DNA of 64,000 bases from Methanolobus sp. (GCF_016278385.1 NZ_JADQBY010000008.1:99616-163615), one strand, 5' to 3'; counted from the first letter of the stretch, positions 25,701 to 34,993 are shown. The notes: generated by a model not told the origin, from the sequence alone. Program-made: numbers and translations.

Positions 25701-26731
25701 TATTGCCCTCCTTCTACTTTCAGGGGCTTAAGTATGTTTTCACCATTCTCCGTGGAGTAGACCTTTATTATTTTCTCTGCCAGTCTCTTGCAATATCCGC
25801 ATTTATTGCAGACCTTGCCACATTGCTTCCATTGGGAAATAGCACCTTCAAGCTCTTTATTAGGTATATAATACAGGTCTCTTAAATCTCTGGGACAGTC
25901 CAGCAGGTCCATAAGATTGCCTTCATATGACTCATTTGCATAAGCATGGACATTATTTAATATCCAGTTGGGAAAATGCGTCCTTCCGCCAATCTTGAAA
26001 GTATCAGTTATATGTTTGTATTCCTTGAGGTCTTCTGGTCTTATCCATGGAGATTTGATAAGCTGCTGAGGATCTTTTATCCTGAGTGAGAGACACTTGT
26101 AATAATAGTAGTCGTCAAGCACGTTCAGTTTTGGTCCCGGGCCATTTGCGTGAGAGAAGAAATTAAAGTGCGCATACCTGAGCGGACACTGATAAAGGCA
26201 TCCTTCGTTCACAAGCAGTTTCAGGTCACATGATACTGCATCCCTGATAGCTTCAAGTTTATCGAAGGCACGATTGATTACAGGGTCTATTACTATAGTA
26301 TCTGCTCCAAGTCCTTCATAGAACTCTGCTTTCTGCGGTGAGTCAACGAATGAAAGGACTGATACAACAACTTCCATATCAAAATCCTTTGATAACATTT
26401 CTATAAAATAAGGCTCAGCAACCGTTATAGCATCTACTCCTATGTTATTGAGCTGTTTAAAATACCAGTTGATCCGGTTGTAACCTTCAGAGGTAAGATG
26501 TTGGCCTCCCATACAAGAACTGTTGAGGACGACTTCCATTTTGACCCCTTTTTCATGGGCATACCTGGTTTGCTCAGCTATTTCTTCAAGTCCAGGTGCA
26601 CTGAGATTTGTTCTGCCTGTGCCTACATAGTCTGGAGTGCCCGCCATGTAAACTCCATAAATATCGCTGGAACCGGTAAGCAGCTCCTCCAGTCCCTCAA
26701 GGTGTCCCACATGGGGAGCATACAGTTTCAT
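25700..26731 (-). CDS. Peptidase U32/UbiU-like family protein
   Basis: A 343-residue protein of the U32 family with a TIM-barrel-like N-terminal domain (MKLYAPHVGHLEGLEELL, then VVLNSSCMGG and IGVDAITVAEPYFIEML). Cysteine motifs NEGCLYQCPLRY and CGKVCNKCGYCKRL are placed like the FeS ligands found in UbiU/RlhA-type members. Bacterial relatives take part in tRNA or rRNA hydroxylation or in oxygen-independent ubiquinone hydroxylation; the archaeal substrate is not known. It forms a two-gene operon with the small cysteine protein downstream. Confidence 0.75.
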   Translation of the reverse strand: MKLYAPHVGHLEGLEELLTGSSDIYGVYMAGTPDYVGTGRTNLSAPGLEEIAEQTRYAHEKGVKMEVVLNSSCMGGQHLTSEGYNRINWYFKQLNNIGVDAITVAEPYFIEMLSKDFDMEVVVSVLSFVDSPQKAEFYEGLGADTIVIDPVINRAFDKLEAIRDAVSCDLKLLVNEGCLYQCPLRYAHFNFFSHANGPGPKLNVLDDYYYYKCLSLRIKDPQQLIKSPWIRPEDLKEYKHITDTFKIGGRTHFPNWILNNVHAYANESYEGNLMDLLDCPRDLRDLYYIPNKELEGAISQWKQCGKVCNKCGYCKRLAEKIIKVYSTENGENILKPLKVEGGQ

Positions 26732-26822
26732 CGCTTTGGTGGTACTCTTTAATTTAGATAAGTATTTTGGTTATTAAGAAAAAAGCAAAACTCTTATCAA
26801 TTACTATAATATCCATTTAGTC

Positions 26823-27635
26823 ATGATACTGGGTGCTTCATCCTTTGCAGGCAAAATTTCCGAGATTGCCTCTGAATTACAGTCTGTTGAGCTTTACATG
26901 CCAAAACTTGATGTGTACAAAAGTTCCATCCTGCAGAAAGACATTCTTGAGTTCATACTTGATGAGCTTTCGATGTTTGATCTGCAAACCTCACTTCACG
27001 CTCCCTATTTTGCAGATGTTCCTACTTACCCGAAAGATGTTGTTGTTGATACAGCCAGTATGGGCGAAAGAGAATTCCGTCTTATCCGGGAATCCATTGA
27101 GCTTGCCGCAAGGCTTGATTCAAAGGCTATTGTCCTGCATCCCGGGAGATTTGACAATGATCATGAAGCATGTTTCAATAAAATGATATCCAATCTGAAA
27201 GTCCTTGCCGCTGATGCAGAAGATAGTGGTGTGATGCTTGGACTTGAGAACAAGGAAGGGACTTCAACCGGGAATCTGTGCTGTAATGCTCATGAACTTT
27301 TACTTGCCGTTAAAGAGGTAAATTCTGATAATCTTGGTGTAACCTTTGATATAGGGCATGCGAATCTTACCTGTGGCGGAGACAGTACAAAACTTCGTGA
27401 ATTTGCAAGAACACTTGCTCCGTATGTTATTCATGTGCATGTGCATGACAACGGTGGAGTCTGGACAAATGAATATGACGGGGATGAACACCTTGCTCCG
27501 GGATCAGGGACTATAGATTACAGTGTTCTGAACGAGTTAAAAGGTTACAAAGGTATCTACAATATGGAGGTTTTCTCTATAGAAGATGTACGTTTGGGAA
27601 AAGAAACAATAAAAAAAGCACTTAGTACTTGTTAG
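26823..27635 (+). CDS. Sugar phosphate isomerase/epimerase-like TIM-barrel protein
   Basis: A 270-residue member of the xylose-isomerase-like/AP endonuclease 2 TIM-barrel superfamily. Metal ligand candidates are in SLHAPYF, VLHPGRF, LGLENKEGT, TFDIGHANL and VHVHDNGG, together the pattern of a divalent-metal centre. The substrate cannot be predicted; sugars, inositol derivatives or abasic DNA are acted on by different members. The gene is divergent from the U32 operon. Confidence 0.75.
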   Translation: MILGASSFAGKISEIASELQSVELYMPKLDVYKSSILQKDILEFILDELSMFDLQTSLHAPYFADVPTYPKDVVVDTASMGEREFRLIRESIELAARLDSKAIVLHPGRFDNDHEACFNKMISNLKVLAADAEDSGVMLGLENKEGTSTGNLCCNAHELLLAVKEVNSDNLGVTFDIGHANLTCGGDSTKLREFARTLAPYVIHVHVHDNGGVWTNEYDGDEHLAPGSGTIDYSVLNELKGYKGIYNMEVFSIEDVRLGKETIKKALSTC

Positions 27636-27706
27636 TATTCGATGTACTACTTTCTGTCATTCCTTGAATGATTTTCAATTTTTTATTTAAGAATAATGCT
27701 AAAAGA

Positions 27707-28117
27707 TCAAGCATTATAATTTGGCGGAACGACCAGGACAAGCACATCGGATATCTGTAGCACTTTCTCGGTGACCGAACCTACCAGTTTTTTCAGGCCA
27801 TTCTTTCCCTGTGTGCCAATAACTATACGATCAACACCTTCCTTTTTTGCAACCTCTACAATTTTCTCAGGGGCGCTGCCGTCCTCTATTATGGTATCTA
27901 TCCTATCCATTTCACACCCTGACTCAACGAGTATGTCGGTGATAGTTGAAATAGTACTATCAGCTCCTTCATTCTGCCATGTTTTCCTTGAAAATCCCTT
28001 ATCGGGGACAACATGAAGGACAATCAGCCGGTAGTCATGTTTTAAGGCTATTTTCGCTGCTACCTTTGCAGCATTTGATGAATAGATTGAGCCATCTGTA
28101 GGGATGAGTATTTTCAT
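27707..28117 (-). CDS. Universal stress protein, UspA family
   Basis: A 136-residue UspA-type protein. It opens with KILIPTDGSIYSSNAAKVAA and ends with the ATP-binding loop IVIGTQGKNGLKKLVGSVTEKVLQ, the GX2GX9GS/T pattern of ATP-binding members. It is probably soluble and dimeric. It stands alone; no target process is indicated. Confidence 0.9.
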   Translation of the reverse strand: MKILIPTDGSIYSSNAAKVAAKIALKHDYRLIVLHVVPDKGFSRKTWQNEGADSTISTITDILVESGCEMDRIDTIIEDGSAPEKIVEVAKKEGVDRIVIGTQGKNGLKKLVGSVTEKVLQISDVLVLVVPPNYNA

Positions 28118-28225
28118 TCAAACTGTGGAATTGTGCAGGTTATAATTAAATATATTGGAATGCAATTGTGTAATACAATGGCTGCAATACTTCATGCATG
28201 TCAGTCTTATTGTGGGTGAATGGCG

Positions 28226-28693
28226 ATGAACAAATATCAGAAATTCAAAAAAATGGATAACAAAAGTTATTCCGATGTAACTCGTTTTTTGAAGGAAACA
28301 ACGCACCTTACAGCCAGGGAATGGGTTGTTTCTAGGATGTGTGCTGACTTCAAGAACCTCTCCAACCATTCCGAGATGACATGGATAGGTGAGAACCTAC
28401 CGGAAATGGTTCCTTTCATGGACGAGGCTTACTCAAGGCAGGAAGTCTCAAATGCCAGGTCCTCATTCAAGAAAAAAGTCCAGCGCAGTGGAACTACGTT
28501 TTTTTATGCTTACTATGCGGGTTTGATTACACAGGAAGAAATGCTTTACATGATCCATCAGATGGTAAAAGATATCAAAAAACTAATGGATACTGAAGGC
28601 AGTGAAGTTCCACAAGAGCATGCAACTGATGTTCAGATCCTCGTTGCCGAAGTACTCAGAAATATAAATGAATCGCTGGATGAAGGGTATTAA
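28226..28693 (+). CDS. DUF5806 family protein
   Basis: About 155 residues from the second ATG (28226), which has GGGTGA six bases upstream; an ATG at 28220 is also in frame. It is all-helical and starts MNKYQKFKKMDNKSYSDVTR, with TAREWVVSRMCADFKN and MTWIGENLPEMVPFM further on, a pattern I associate with DUF5806, present in haloarchaea and Methanosarcinales. Function is unknown. It converges with the CxxC protein ending at 28698. Confidence 0.65.
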   Translation: MNKYQKFKKMDNKSYSDVTRFLKETTHLTAREWVVSRMCADFKNLSNHSEMTWIGENLPEMVPFMDEAYSRQEVSNARSSFKKKVQRSGTTFFYAYYAGLITQEEMLYMIHQMVKDIKKLMDTEGSEVPQEHATDVQILVAEVLRNINESLDEGY

Positions 28694-28697
28694 GATA

Positions 28698-28973
28698 TTA
28701 GTACTCTTCAATTCCGTTTCTTTCACAATAGTTCAGATATCCCAGGAGCATTCTCATATCAATCTGCCTGATATATCTTGCCTGTACCTTGGATACATGC
28801 AATGTATTGTCTCCAATCTTTACCTTTATGTCTGATTCCTTGGGCATACTCATATCTATAGAAACAATGGCAGGTCCGCCACAGGTAGTGCAAAGGCGAT
28901 AGTCCTTGTTTGATTTAAGGATAAAGTCCTCAACTTCATTTTCAACTTTTATTTCTCTAGGGGTATCTATCAT
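28698..28973 (-). CDS. Conserved hypothetical with a CxxC pair
   Basis: A 91-residue soluble protein, not recognised by name. It has a CTTCGGPAIVSIDM segment near residue 28-41, resembling one half of a zinc ribbon, and a helical end (RQIDMRMLLGYLNYCERNG). It is a single gene and may bind metal or nucleic acid. Confidence 0.55.
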   Translation of the reverse strand: MIDTPREIKVENEVEDFILKSNKDYRLCTTCGGPAIVSIDMSMPKESDIKVKIGDNTLHVSKVQARYIRQIDMRMLLGYLNYCERNGIEEY

Positions 28974-29188
28974 GCGTACTAGGCAGTATTATGTATACTT
29001 AAATCTTATCCATTATTGCTTATAATCTGGGTATTTTCATGCCTATAAAAAAGTAATGTAGGTGTATGTTGAACCGTATGGTATGCTAAAAATCTGTCAG
29101 ATACAATGTTCTTTTGTTTTTAAAAAAGGATGGTGAAAAAGGAGTTATTGCAGCTCATGCGTACGAGTCAAAAAATTATATTTCAGGA

Positions 29189-29470
29189 TTATTTTCCGTT
29201 AGTTTCGATACAATAATACATATTTTTAAGCTCATTTTCTTTGTAAACTTCGCAGTCTCCGCATATGCAGCCTTTCTCTTCATCAATACATTTGCTCTTT
29301 TCGAAAGCACAGAATAATCCTTCCATATGTTCGACTTTGTCGATATCTCCCTTAACCATGGTCATCATATTCTTAGGCATTGCTTTCATTTTGCATGCAA
29401 ATGAATAACTTGGGCATTTCATGCACATACATTTGCTTATATTTTCCTTACTTCTTTCCACATTCCCCAT
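29189..29470 (-). CDS. DUF2769 cysteine-rich protein
   Basis: A protein of 93 residues starting MGNVERSKENISKCMC at the ATG at 29470, which has GGTGATA just upstream; the frame also opens at a GTG three codons earlier. It has about ten cysteines in the order CMCMKCPSY, ACKMK, LFCAFEKSKC and GCICGDCEVYKE, as in DUF2769 proteins of methanogens. The pattern suggests one or two FeS clusters or zinc sites. No function is known to me. Confidence 0.7.
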   Translation of the reverse strand: MGNVERSKENISKCMCMKCPSYSFACKMKAMPKNMMTMVKGDIDKVEHMEGLFCAFEKSKCIDEEKGCICGDCEVYKENELKNMYYCIETNGK

Positions 29471-29681
29471 TATTATCACCTTATATTGCTATTGTTGCAA
29501 CATCTGCTATGATAACCCCTGTTGATCTTAAATCTCTATCTACCATCCATTTTGATCAACATTTAAAAACTCTGTGTCATTGATATTTATTATTATTGGT
29601 ATTTAATGATGTGTGATTTTTATAAACACCATTTTCAGGGCAAATTTAAATCGAATGAGTTGTATTGTAAAATCCATGTTG

Positions 29682-29966
29682 ATGAAAGAAAGGGGTAAAC
29701 TGGTCATATGGCCTGCGTACATCGATAAGACCAAATCCAGGCGAGACGGGCGTATTGTCTCCAGAAAGACTTCAGTGGAATCCCCCACAATCAATGAGAT
29801 TAATCAGGCTGCACAAAAGTTGGGACTTAATCCTGAGGTAGAGGCTGACAAAGCTTATCCTCGTAGCTGGTGGGAAATTAAAGGGCGGGTACTTATTGAT
29901 AATACGGCACCAAAGACTCATTTATCCAGAAGGATATGCGCAGCTATCAAGGAAATGCGTTCCTGA
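29682..29966 (+). CDS. srp19: Signal recognition particle 19 kDa protein
   Basis: SRP19, about 94 residues from the ATG at 29682; longer frames start in sequence without family similarity. It begins MKERGKLVIWPAYIDKTKSR, the common SRP19 opening, continues GRIVSRKTSVESPTINEI and includes AYPRSWWEIKGRVLID. It binds the tips of SRP RNA helices 6 and 8 to help SRP54 assemble. TATA candidate tttttataaac is at 29617-29627. It converges with the Sec61-beta gene, so two parts of the membrane-targeting route lie tail to tail. Confidence 0.92.
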   Translation: MKERGKLVIWPAYIDKTKSRRDGRIVSRKTSVESPTINEINQAAQKLGLNPEVEADKAYPRSWWEIKGRVLIDNTAPKTHLSRRICAAIKEMRS

Positions 29967-30026
29967 TAGTTTATCTATCTTATTTTTAGCTATTTTAAAA
30001 AAAGAATGGTGAAATGCGTTTTGTAG

Positions 30027-30206
30027 TTATGCTACAGGCCACATTCCAAAGTTTGCATCAAGTATGATGATAGCAAGTCCGATGACCACGCCAATCACCA
30101 TTACGGTTTTAGGGTCTACGTGTATTGCTTTTTTGTCAGCTTCATAATAGCGCATAAGGCCGGCAGATGACATCAAACCGTTACCGCTGGATTTCTTTTT
30201 TGACAT
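30027..30206 (-). CDS. Preprotein translocase Sec61-beta (SecG-type) subunit
   Basis: A 59-residue gene easily missed because of its size. The translation starts MSKKKSSGNGLMSSAGLMRY, then has YEADKKAIHVDPKTVMV, the archaeal Sec61-beta signature, and a single C-terminal helix (IGVVIGLAIIILDANFGMW). GCGGAGATACAA before the ATG gives a ribosome site. It is the beta subunit of the SecYEG/Sec61 channel, C-terminally anchored. Confidence 0.92.
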   Translation of the reverse strand: MSKKKSSGNGLMSSAGLMRYYEADKKAIHVDPKTVMVIGVVIGLAIIILDANFGMWPVA

Positions 30207-30312
30207 TTGTATCTCCGCATTTTAGTGTTTATATCTATTAACTAGATATTATGTGTTTATTATTAATTTATTTGTCCCTTTCATGTCTTTCATGATTTAA
30301 AAGACTGTGCCT

Positions 30313-31332
30313 TCATGCAAGGAGTTCATCCAGCAGGAATGGGGGGTAGAATACTCCTTTTTCTGTAATGAATGCAGTCACATTTTCCATTGGTGTCGCG
30401 TCGAATGCGGGATTGTACACCTTTACATCTGCAGGTGCTATCTGCACATCCTTGAAGAACCGCAGTTCGTTTGCATCCCGCTCTTCAATGGTAACAGTGT
30501 CTTCCCAGTTATTTGGGTCAAAGGTGGATATGGGGGCTGCAACAAAGAACGGTATCTCATGTTCCCTTGCAAGAACTGAGTGTGTGTAAGTTCCTATCTT
30601 ATTGAAGACTGCATCTCCAGTTATCCTGTCCGCGCCCACGATAACCTTGTCTACCATGCCCTTGCTCATGACATGTCCTGACATTGAATCGGTGATGAGT
30701 GTTACATCTATATTGTCCTGCATGAGTTCCCATGTTGTAATTCTGCCACCTTGGTTGAGTGGTCTTGTCTCACACGAAATGACTTTGATCTCTTTGCCTG
30801 CCTCGATAGCAGAGCGGATAACTCCAAGTGCGGTTCCCCAGTCAACACATGCCATTTTTCCTGCATTGCAATGAGTCATGACAGTGTCGCCATCTTCCAG
30901 GAGTTTTGCTCCGTATTTTCCAAGTTTCTTGTTGGTTGCAACGTCTTCGTCAGCGATATTCTTTGCTTCAGATAGTACTACATCCTTGATGCCATCAAGG
31001 TCAAATGCATCCGAGATCGCATCCATTGTCCTGTCAACTCCCCATGCCAGATTTATAGCAGTGGGACGTGTTGCCTTGATAGTCTTTGCAGCAATTTCCA
31101 GATCCCTGATAAGCGCTTCCATTTCGTTTGCGCTGCTCAGAGTTGCGGCAAGTGCGATACCATAGGCACCGGCAGCTCCCAGCGCAGGAGCACCCCGCAC
31201 GCGCAGGGACTTGATAGCCTCACAAAGCGAGGCAAGAGTTTTGCATTCAATGACCTTGTACTCCATTGGTAGAAGTGTCTGGTCTATCATTACGATTGAA
31301 GCTGATTCATCATTCCAGTCTATGGTTCTCAT
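30313..31332 (-). CDS. mtnA: Methylthioribose-1-phosphate isomerase family
   Basis: A 339-residue member of the MtnA/eIF2B-alpha-like family, isomerising 5-methylthioribose-1-phosphate to the ribulose form. Key family segments: RVRGAPALGAAGAYGIALA, THCNAGKMACVDWGTALGV with the catalytic cysteine region, RPLNQGGRITTWEL, IVGADRITGDAVFNKIGTY. In archaea the family also acts in 5'-deoxyadenosine salvage. AAAGGAGCAGATAGC gives a ribosome site. It is a single gene. Confidence 0.9.
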   Translation of the reverse strand: MRTIDWNDESASIVMIDQTLLPMEYKVIECKTLASLCEAIKSLRVRGAPALGAAGAYGIALAATLSSANEMEALIRDLEIAAKTIKATRPTAINLAWGVDRTMDAISDAFDLDGIKDVVLSEAKNIADEDVATNKKLGKYGAKLLEDGDTVMTHCNAGKMACVDWGTALGVIRSAIEAGKEIKVISCETRPLNQGGRITTWELMQDNIDVTLITDSMSGHVMSKGMVDKVIVGADRITGDAVFNKIGTYTHSVLAREHEIPFFVAAPISTFDPNNWEDTVTIEERDANELRFFKDVQIAPADVKVYNPAFDATPMENVTAFITEKGVFYPPFLLDELLA

Positions 31333-31519
31333 GCTATCTGCTCCTTTAAAGGTATTAACTGGGATAAAAATGTAAAGGTTTGAACAAATGTGACTTTAAT
31401 ATTTATAACAAGTATCATGCTTACAAACAGAGTCACTTTTTTAATTACAGAAATGAATACTAAATTATAATACATACCAATGAATGGCAAAGAGCATCTG
31501 ACTAGGAGCACTCTCCAAT

Positions 31520-31984
31520 CTAATCATTTTGATGGTTATTATAAAAATCCATTTTTTTAATAACCTTTGCCGGGTTACCGGCTGCAATACAATTAGAAGG
31601 AATGTCACTCAAAACAACCGAATTGGCACCGATAATGACATTGTCGCCTATAGAAACACCGGGCATTATAATACTTTGAGCACCAATATATACATTGTTA
31701 CCAATTTTGACTTTTCCATACGGGTCTTTCTCATAAAAATCCTGGAATTTGAATTTTGAACTATCATAGGACAAAATCATTGCATAGCGCGTTATCTGAA
31801 CATCATCACCGATTTCGATATATCCGGGTTTGTGCATATCGATATAACTTAAAGGTGATATTTTAAAATTCTTACCTATGACTACTCCGCTAGCTTTGTA
31901 CATTTGGATACGGGCATGAATATATATTTTATTATAGGCTGATATAATACGGAATACTAATTTCATTATTGGGCGAATAATCAT
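31520..31984 (-). CDS. Hexapeptide-repeat acyltransferase
   Basis: A 154-residue left-handed beta-helix acyltransferase of the maltose O-acetyltransferase/NodL group. Hexapeptide repeats are visible at KVKIGNNVYIGAQSIIMPGVSIGDNVIIGANSVVLSDIP, and the C-terminus has AAGNPAKVIKK, a standard ending for such enzymes. The usual catalytic histidine of these enzymes is not obvious. An acyl acceptor, likely a surface sugar, is not identified. The 411 bases upstream (31985-32396) hold only a possible gene fragment and an inverted repeat. Confidence 0.8.
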   Translation of the reverse strand: MIIRPIMKLVFRIISAYNKIYIHARIQMYKASGVVIGKNFKISPLSYIDMHKPGYIEIGDDVQITRYAMILSYDSSKFKFQDFYEKDPYGKVKIGNNVYIGAQSIIMPGVSIGDNVIIGANSVVLSDIPSNCIAAGNPAKVIKKMDFYNNHQND

Positions 31985-32102
31985 TTTTACACCGTATGTT
32001 CAATGGAAAAAGTTATTTTATATCAAAATATGCAGTTTGCTCTTTATTATAGGCCATTATATTAAGTTCTTTATTTAAAAGGATGCCTATTTTATTCAGT
32101 AA

Positions 32103-32249
32103 GTCCTGATTATTCCCTACAAAGATGAAGAAACAAAGCTTCTTCATTTTGTTAACGATGCTGGAGATATTTCATTGCCTACAGGGTCAAAACTTCATTA
32201 TTTTGTAAAATATAGGTTAAGGAAGGAGTTCAATAAATTATGGAAATGA
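32103..32249 (+). pseudogene. Possible 3' fragment of a lost gene
   Basis: An open stretch of 49 codons without start codon reads VLIIPYKDEETKLLHFVNDA and continues to KYRLRKEFNKLWK and a TGA. It has normal amino-acid composition, unlike the surrounding AT-rich sequence. No family is recognised. It could be a remnant of a polysaccharide gene beside the acyltransferase, or chance. Confidence 0.25.
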
Positions 32250-32292
32250 TAGGAGAACATTGACCTAACCGGGTATTTTAAGCAAAAGAGTC

Positions 32293-32330
32293 ATCAAATT
32301 AGAATAGAATAAATGATGGTCTAATTTGAT
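32293..32330. repeat. Inverted repeat upstream of the HD-domain gene
   Basis: ATCAAATTAGA at 32293-32303 is repeated exactly in inverse as TCTAATTTGAT at 32320-32330, separated by 16 bases. No T-rich tail follows on either strand. It lies about 35 bases upstream of the putative TATA box (32366-32373) and may be an operator or a hairpin. Confidence 0.5.
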
Positions 32331-32365
32331 AGGTTCATGAAGCTGGATCGTCTATTTACCTTCTA

Positions 32366-32373
32366 TTTATATA
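32366..32373 (+). promoter_or_regulatory. TATA box of the HD-domain gene, leaderless mRNA likely
   Basis: TTTATATA lies about 27 bases before the ATG at 32397, placing transcription start at or next to the start codon. No ribosome site is visible before the ATG. Confidence 0.5.
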
Positions 32374-32396
32374 CTCATCACTCATAATATCAGCCA

Positions 32397-34241
32397 ATGC
32401 AAAAGCCCTTGATTATCCACGATCCGGTACATAAAACCATCATACTCGATGAGTTCGAGCAGATGGTATTGAACTCAAGGCATGTGCAAAGGCTTAGGAA
32501 TATTCAGCAACTGGGGTTGGTCGACTATGTCTATCCAGGTGCCAACCATACTCGTTTTGAGCACAGCATCGGAACCATGCATATGGCATCGGTTATTGGT
32601 CACTCCCTCTCACTTGAGGACGAGGACATACGTAGGATAAGGATTGCAGGTCTTCTTCATGACGTTGGGCATTCTGCATTTTCTCATGCGGTTGAGAATG
32701 TGCTGAAGCGCAATCCTCAGTTGCAGCCGGTGATCGAAGGAAAGAAGTTCATAAAACATGAGGCCTTTTCAAAGGATATTATTTCCAGAAGACTGCCACA
32801 GGATAATTATATTGCAAGGTATGTGGAGTCCGAGTTTGGCACAGATCCGTTCGATTTCTTTGATGAAATATCAAAGATAGCCACAGGTGATGCCCAGTCT
32901 ATTTCAAAACCGTACCTTGCTCAGGTAATTGCAGGTGATGTGGATGCCGACAGGATAGATTTCCTTCTGCGTGATTCATATCATACAGGTGTCTCATTCG
33001 GACTCATAGACGTTGACCAGATAATTGGCAGTCTCATTATTAAAAATGGAGCAGTTGTGCTGGGAAGCTCGGATGGTTCTGGTTATGGAAGCGACATGGC
33101 TCTCACGGCTGCCGAATCTTTGCTTATATCCCGTGCTCATCATTATACTGCGATCATACATAATCCTAAAACTCAGGCTGCCAGGGTGATGTTGCTCTAT
33201 GCACTTGAAGATGCGCTGGAGCAATTCAAAAACAAGTTCGGAACAGATGCGGTAAAAGATGAGATAGTTTGTTTTTTCACAGAATATAATGATAGTGATC
33301 TGCTAAGTTTCATCAGGTCCAATGCATCTGAAAAGTCTGTTAGTTTGATTAAAGACTTGCGTGATGGCAAACTGCATGTGCCGGTAGCCCGGCTAAGCCA
33401 AAAGATACTCAGACCATCCACTAGAATGGCACTTTCGACCATTGCACGACATGGTGTCGCTACAAGACGACTTGAGATGCGACTTGCCAGGGAACTCGGT
33501 GATGTGCTTGTGGATCTAACGGTGGCTTCGGGTGTTCCCAAGAGCATGCGCATAGCAATGGAAAATGAGGATGGTTTCTTCTATGATGAATCAGCACTTG
33601 CAAACGGTCTGGTTCGTGCCATCTCAAGACAGTTGTCTCTTACAGCATTTTCCCATCCTGAGGTTGTCACGAATGAAGACTCAGCATCTGTGATCTCAGA
33701 ATTGCGCAGGGTGGTTGATGATCTCTCTCCTCGGCTCCTTAGTTTTACCCGGGAAGATCAGTATCTTCCTATAGAGGGTATAATTCTGTTATTCTATGCC
33801 GTTCACAATCTCTTTGCAGATGAAAAACCGGGTTTTATCTCAATTCCCCGTCTCCGGCATATAACATGGCTCTACCGTACCATCCGTGAGCTAAGTGGTT
33901 TCCCAAAGCTGAAGAATCTCTTTGACTATTCTTTCCATGAAATGTATGGTTTCCCCTACTGTGAGAAAGTCTTTGAAGATATACAAGTGCTTGTTGCCAT
34001 GGGTATTGTTGATGAGGACCTCCGCTATTATGAAAAGGACGGGAGGTTCCGGCAGAGTTATGAATATGTGCTGACATGGGAAGGGGTTGAATATGCAGGG
34101 ACTCTTGCAGATGCATACCGTCTGGAATTCGAGGAAATGATGTTTCATCTTTCAATGGTCAAACATTCTATCAAAAGGGATATTGTTACAATTCCTTCCA
34201 ACAGATATGTGTCAAAAAAACGTCCAACAGGTGTAAAATAA
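32397..34241 (+). CDS. HD-domain phosphohydrolase, dNTPase/SAMHD1-like
   Basis: A 614-residue HD-superfamily protein. The N-terminal 300 residues are the dGTPase/SAMHD1-type core: HTRFEHSIGTMHMA near residue 51-64, the HD pair in GLLHDVGHSAFSH (His88-Asp89), and DVDADRIDFLLRDSYHTGV supplying the last metal aspartate. The C-terminal 300 residues are an extra domain that I do not recognise, ending in a possible winged-helix (LVAMGIVDEDLRYYEKDGRFRQSYEYVLTWEGVEYA). Related enzymes cleave dNTPs, and others act on nucleotide signals. The trmI-like gene overlaps its stop by one base, so both are co-transcribed. Confidence 0.8.
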   Translation: MQKPLIIHDPVHKTIILDEFEQMVLNSRHVQRLRNIQQLGLVDYVYPGANHTRFEHSIGTMHMASVIGHSLSLEDEDIRRIRIAGLLHDVGHSAFSHAVENVLKRNPQLQPVIEGKKFIKHEAFSKDIISRRLPQDNYIARYVESEFGTDPFDFFDEISKIATGDAQSISKPYLAQVIAGDVDADRIDFLLRDSYHTGVSFGLIDVDQIIGSLIIKNGAVVLGSSDGSGYGSDMALTAAESLLISRAHHYTAIIHNPKTQAARVMLLYALEDALEQFKNKFGTDAVKDEIVCFFTEYNDSDLLSFIRSNASEKSVSLIKDLRDGKLHVPVARLSQKILRPSTRMALSTIARHGVATRRLEMRLARELGDVLVDLTVASGVPKSMRIAMENEDGFFYDESALANGLVRAISRQLSLTAFSHPEVVTNEDSASVISELRRVVDDLSPRLLSFTREDQYLPIEGIILLFYAVHNLFADEKPGFISIPRLRHITWLYRTIRELSGFPKLKNLFDYSFHEMYGFPYCEKVFEDIQVLVAMGIVDEDLRYYEKDGRFRQSYEYVLTWEGVEYAGTLADAYRLEFEEMMFHLSMVKHSIKRDIVTIPSNRYVSKKRPTGVK

Positions 34242-34993
34242 TGTTAACTGGTGAATTGGTTTTGCTGAAGACCTTCTATGGGGATAAGGTCAAAGAGTTT
34301 ATCGCAAAAGTTTCTGATGATCAACTGCACACGAATTTTGGTATCATAGAACTTTCATCTCTTGCGGACAAGGTCCCTGGCGACACAGTAGTATCACACA
34401 AAGGCCAGGAATTCATCATCCAGCGTCCAAAAATGCCGGATTTTTTCCGTCATGCAAAAAGAACAGGCGCTCCTATGATGCCCAAAGATATAGGCATGAT
34501 ATTGGCCTATACTGGTCTTAACAAGAATGATGTGGTACTGGACGCAGGTACGGGTTCGGGAATACTTACAATGTACCTTGGCTCCATCGCAAAAAGGGTT
34601 GTGACTTATGAGGTCAGGGAAGAATTCGTAGGTGTTGCTCGTAAGAATGTTGAAAATGCTGGTCTGGATAACGTAGAACTCCGCTGCGGTGACATCGTTG
34701 AAGAAATAAAAAAGCTTGATGAGAAATTCGATGTTATAACTCTTGATACTCAGAATTCGAAGGATGTCATTCCTCATGTGAAGAATGTATTATGTCCTGG
34801 TGGTTTTCTTGTTACGTATTCTCCTTTTTTTGAACAGACAAAAGAGATACGTGATGCAATTGAAACTGCGCAGTTTTATGAGGTAGTAACATTAGAGTGC
34901 ACAGAACGTGAGATTTCTTTCTCTTCAAGGGGCACCCGTCCATCTACGACAAAAGTAGGTCATACAGGCTTTATAACAATAGCAAGGGCCTGA
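34241..34993 (+). CDS. trmI: tRNA (adenine-N1)-methyltransferase, TrmI type
   Basis: A 250-residue SAM-dependent methyltransferase of the TrmI family, which makes m1A57/58 in the T-loop of archaeal tRNA. The N-terminal domain of about 70 residues is beta-rich. The SAM-binding motif VLDAGTGSGILTMYLG lies near residue 99-114, the acidic motif YEVREEF at about 122-128, and the catalytic region has VITLDTQNSKDVIPHVKNVL. The C-terminus SSRGTRPSTTKVGHTGFITIAR also fits. TAATG overlap with the HD gene indicates coupling. Confidence 0.9.
   Translation: MLTGELVLLKTFYGDKVKEFIAKVSDDQLHTNFGIIELSSLADKVPGDTVVSHKGQEFIIQRPKMPDFFRHAKRTGAPMMPKDIGMILAYTGLNKNDVVLDAGTGSGILTMYLGSIAKRVVTYEVREEFVGVARKNVENAGLDNVELRCGDIVEEIKKLDEKFDVITLDTQNSKDVIPHVKNVLCPGGFLVTYSPFFEQTKEIRDAIETAQFYEVVTLECTEREISFSSRGTRPSTTKVGHTGFITIARA

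Noticed and set aside
29114..29317. 67-codon open frame on the plus strand
   Set aside because: Overlaps the DUF2769 gene in antisense; the hydrophobic part is the complement of the Lys/Glu-rich end of that gene.
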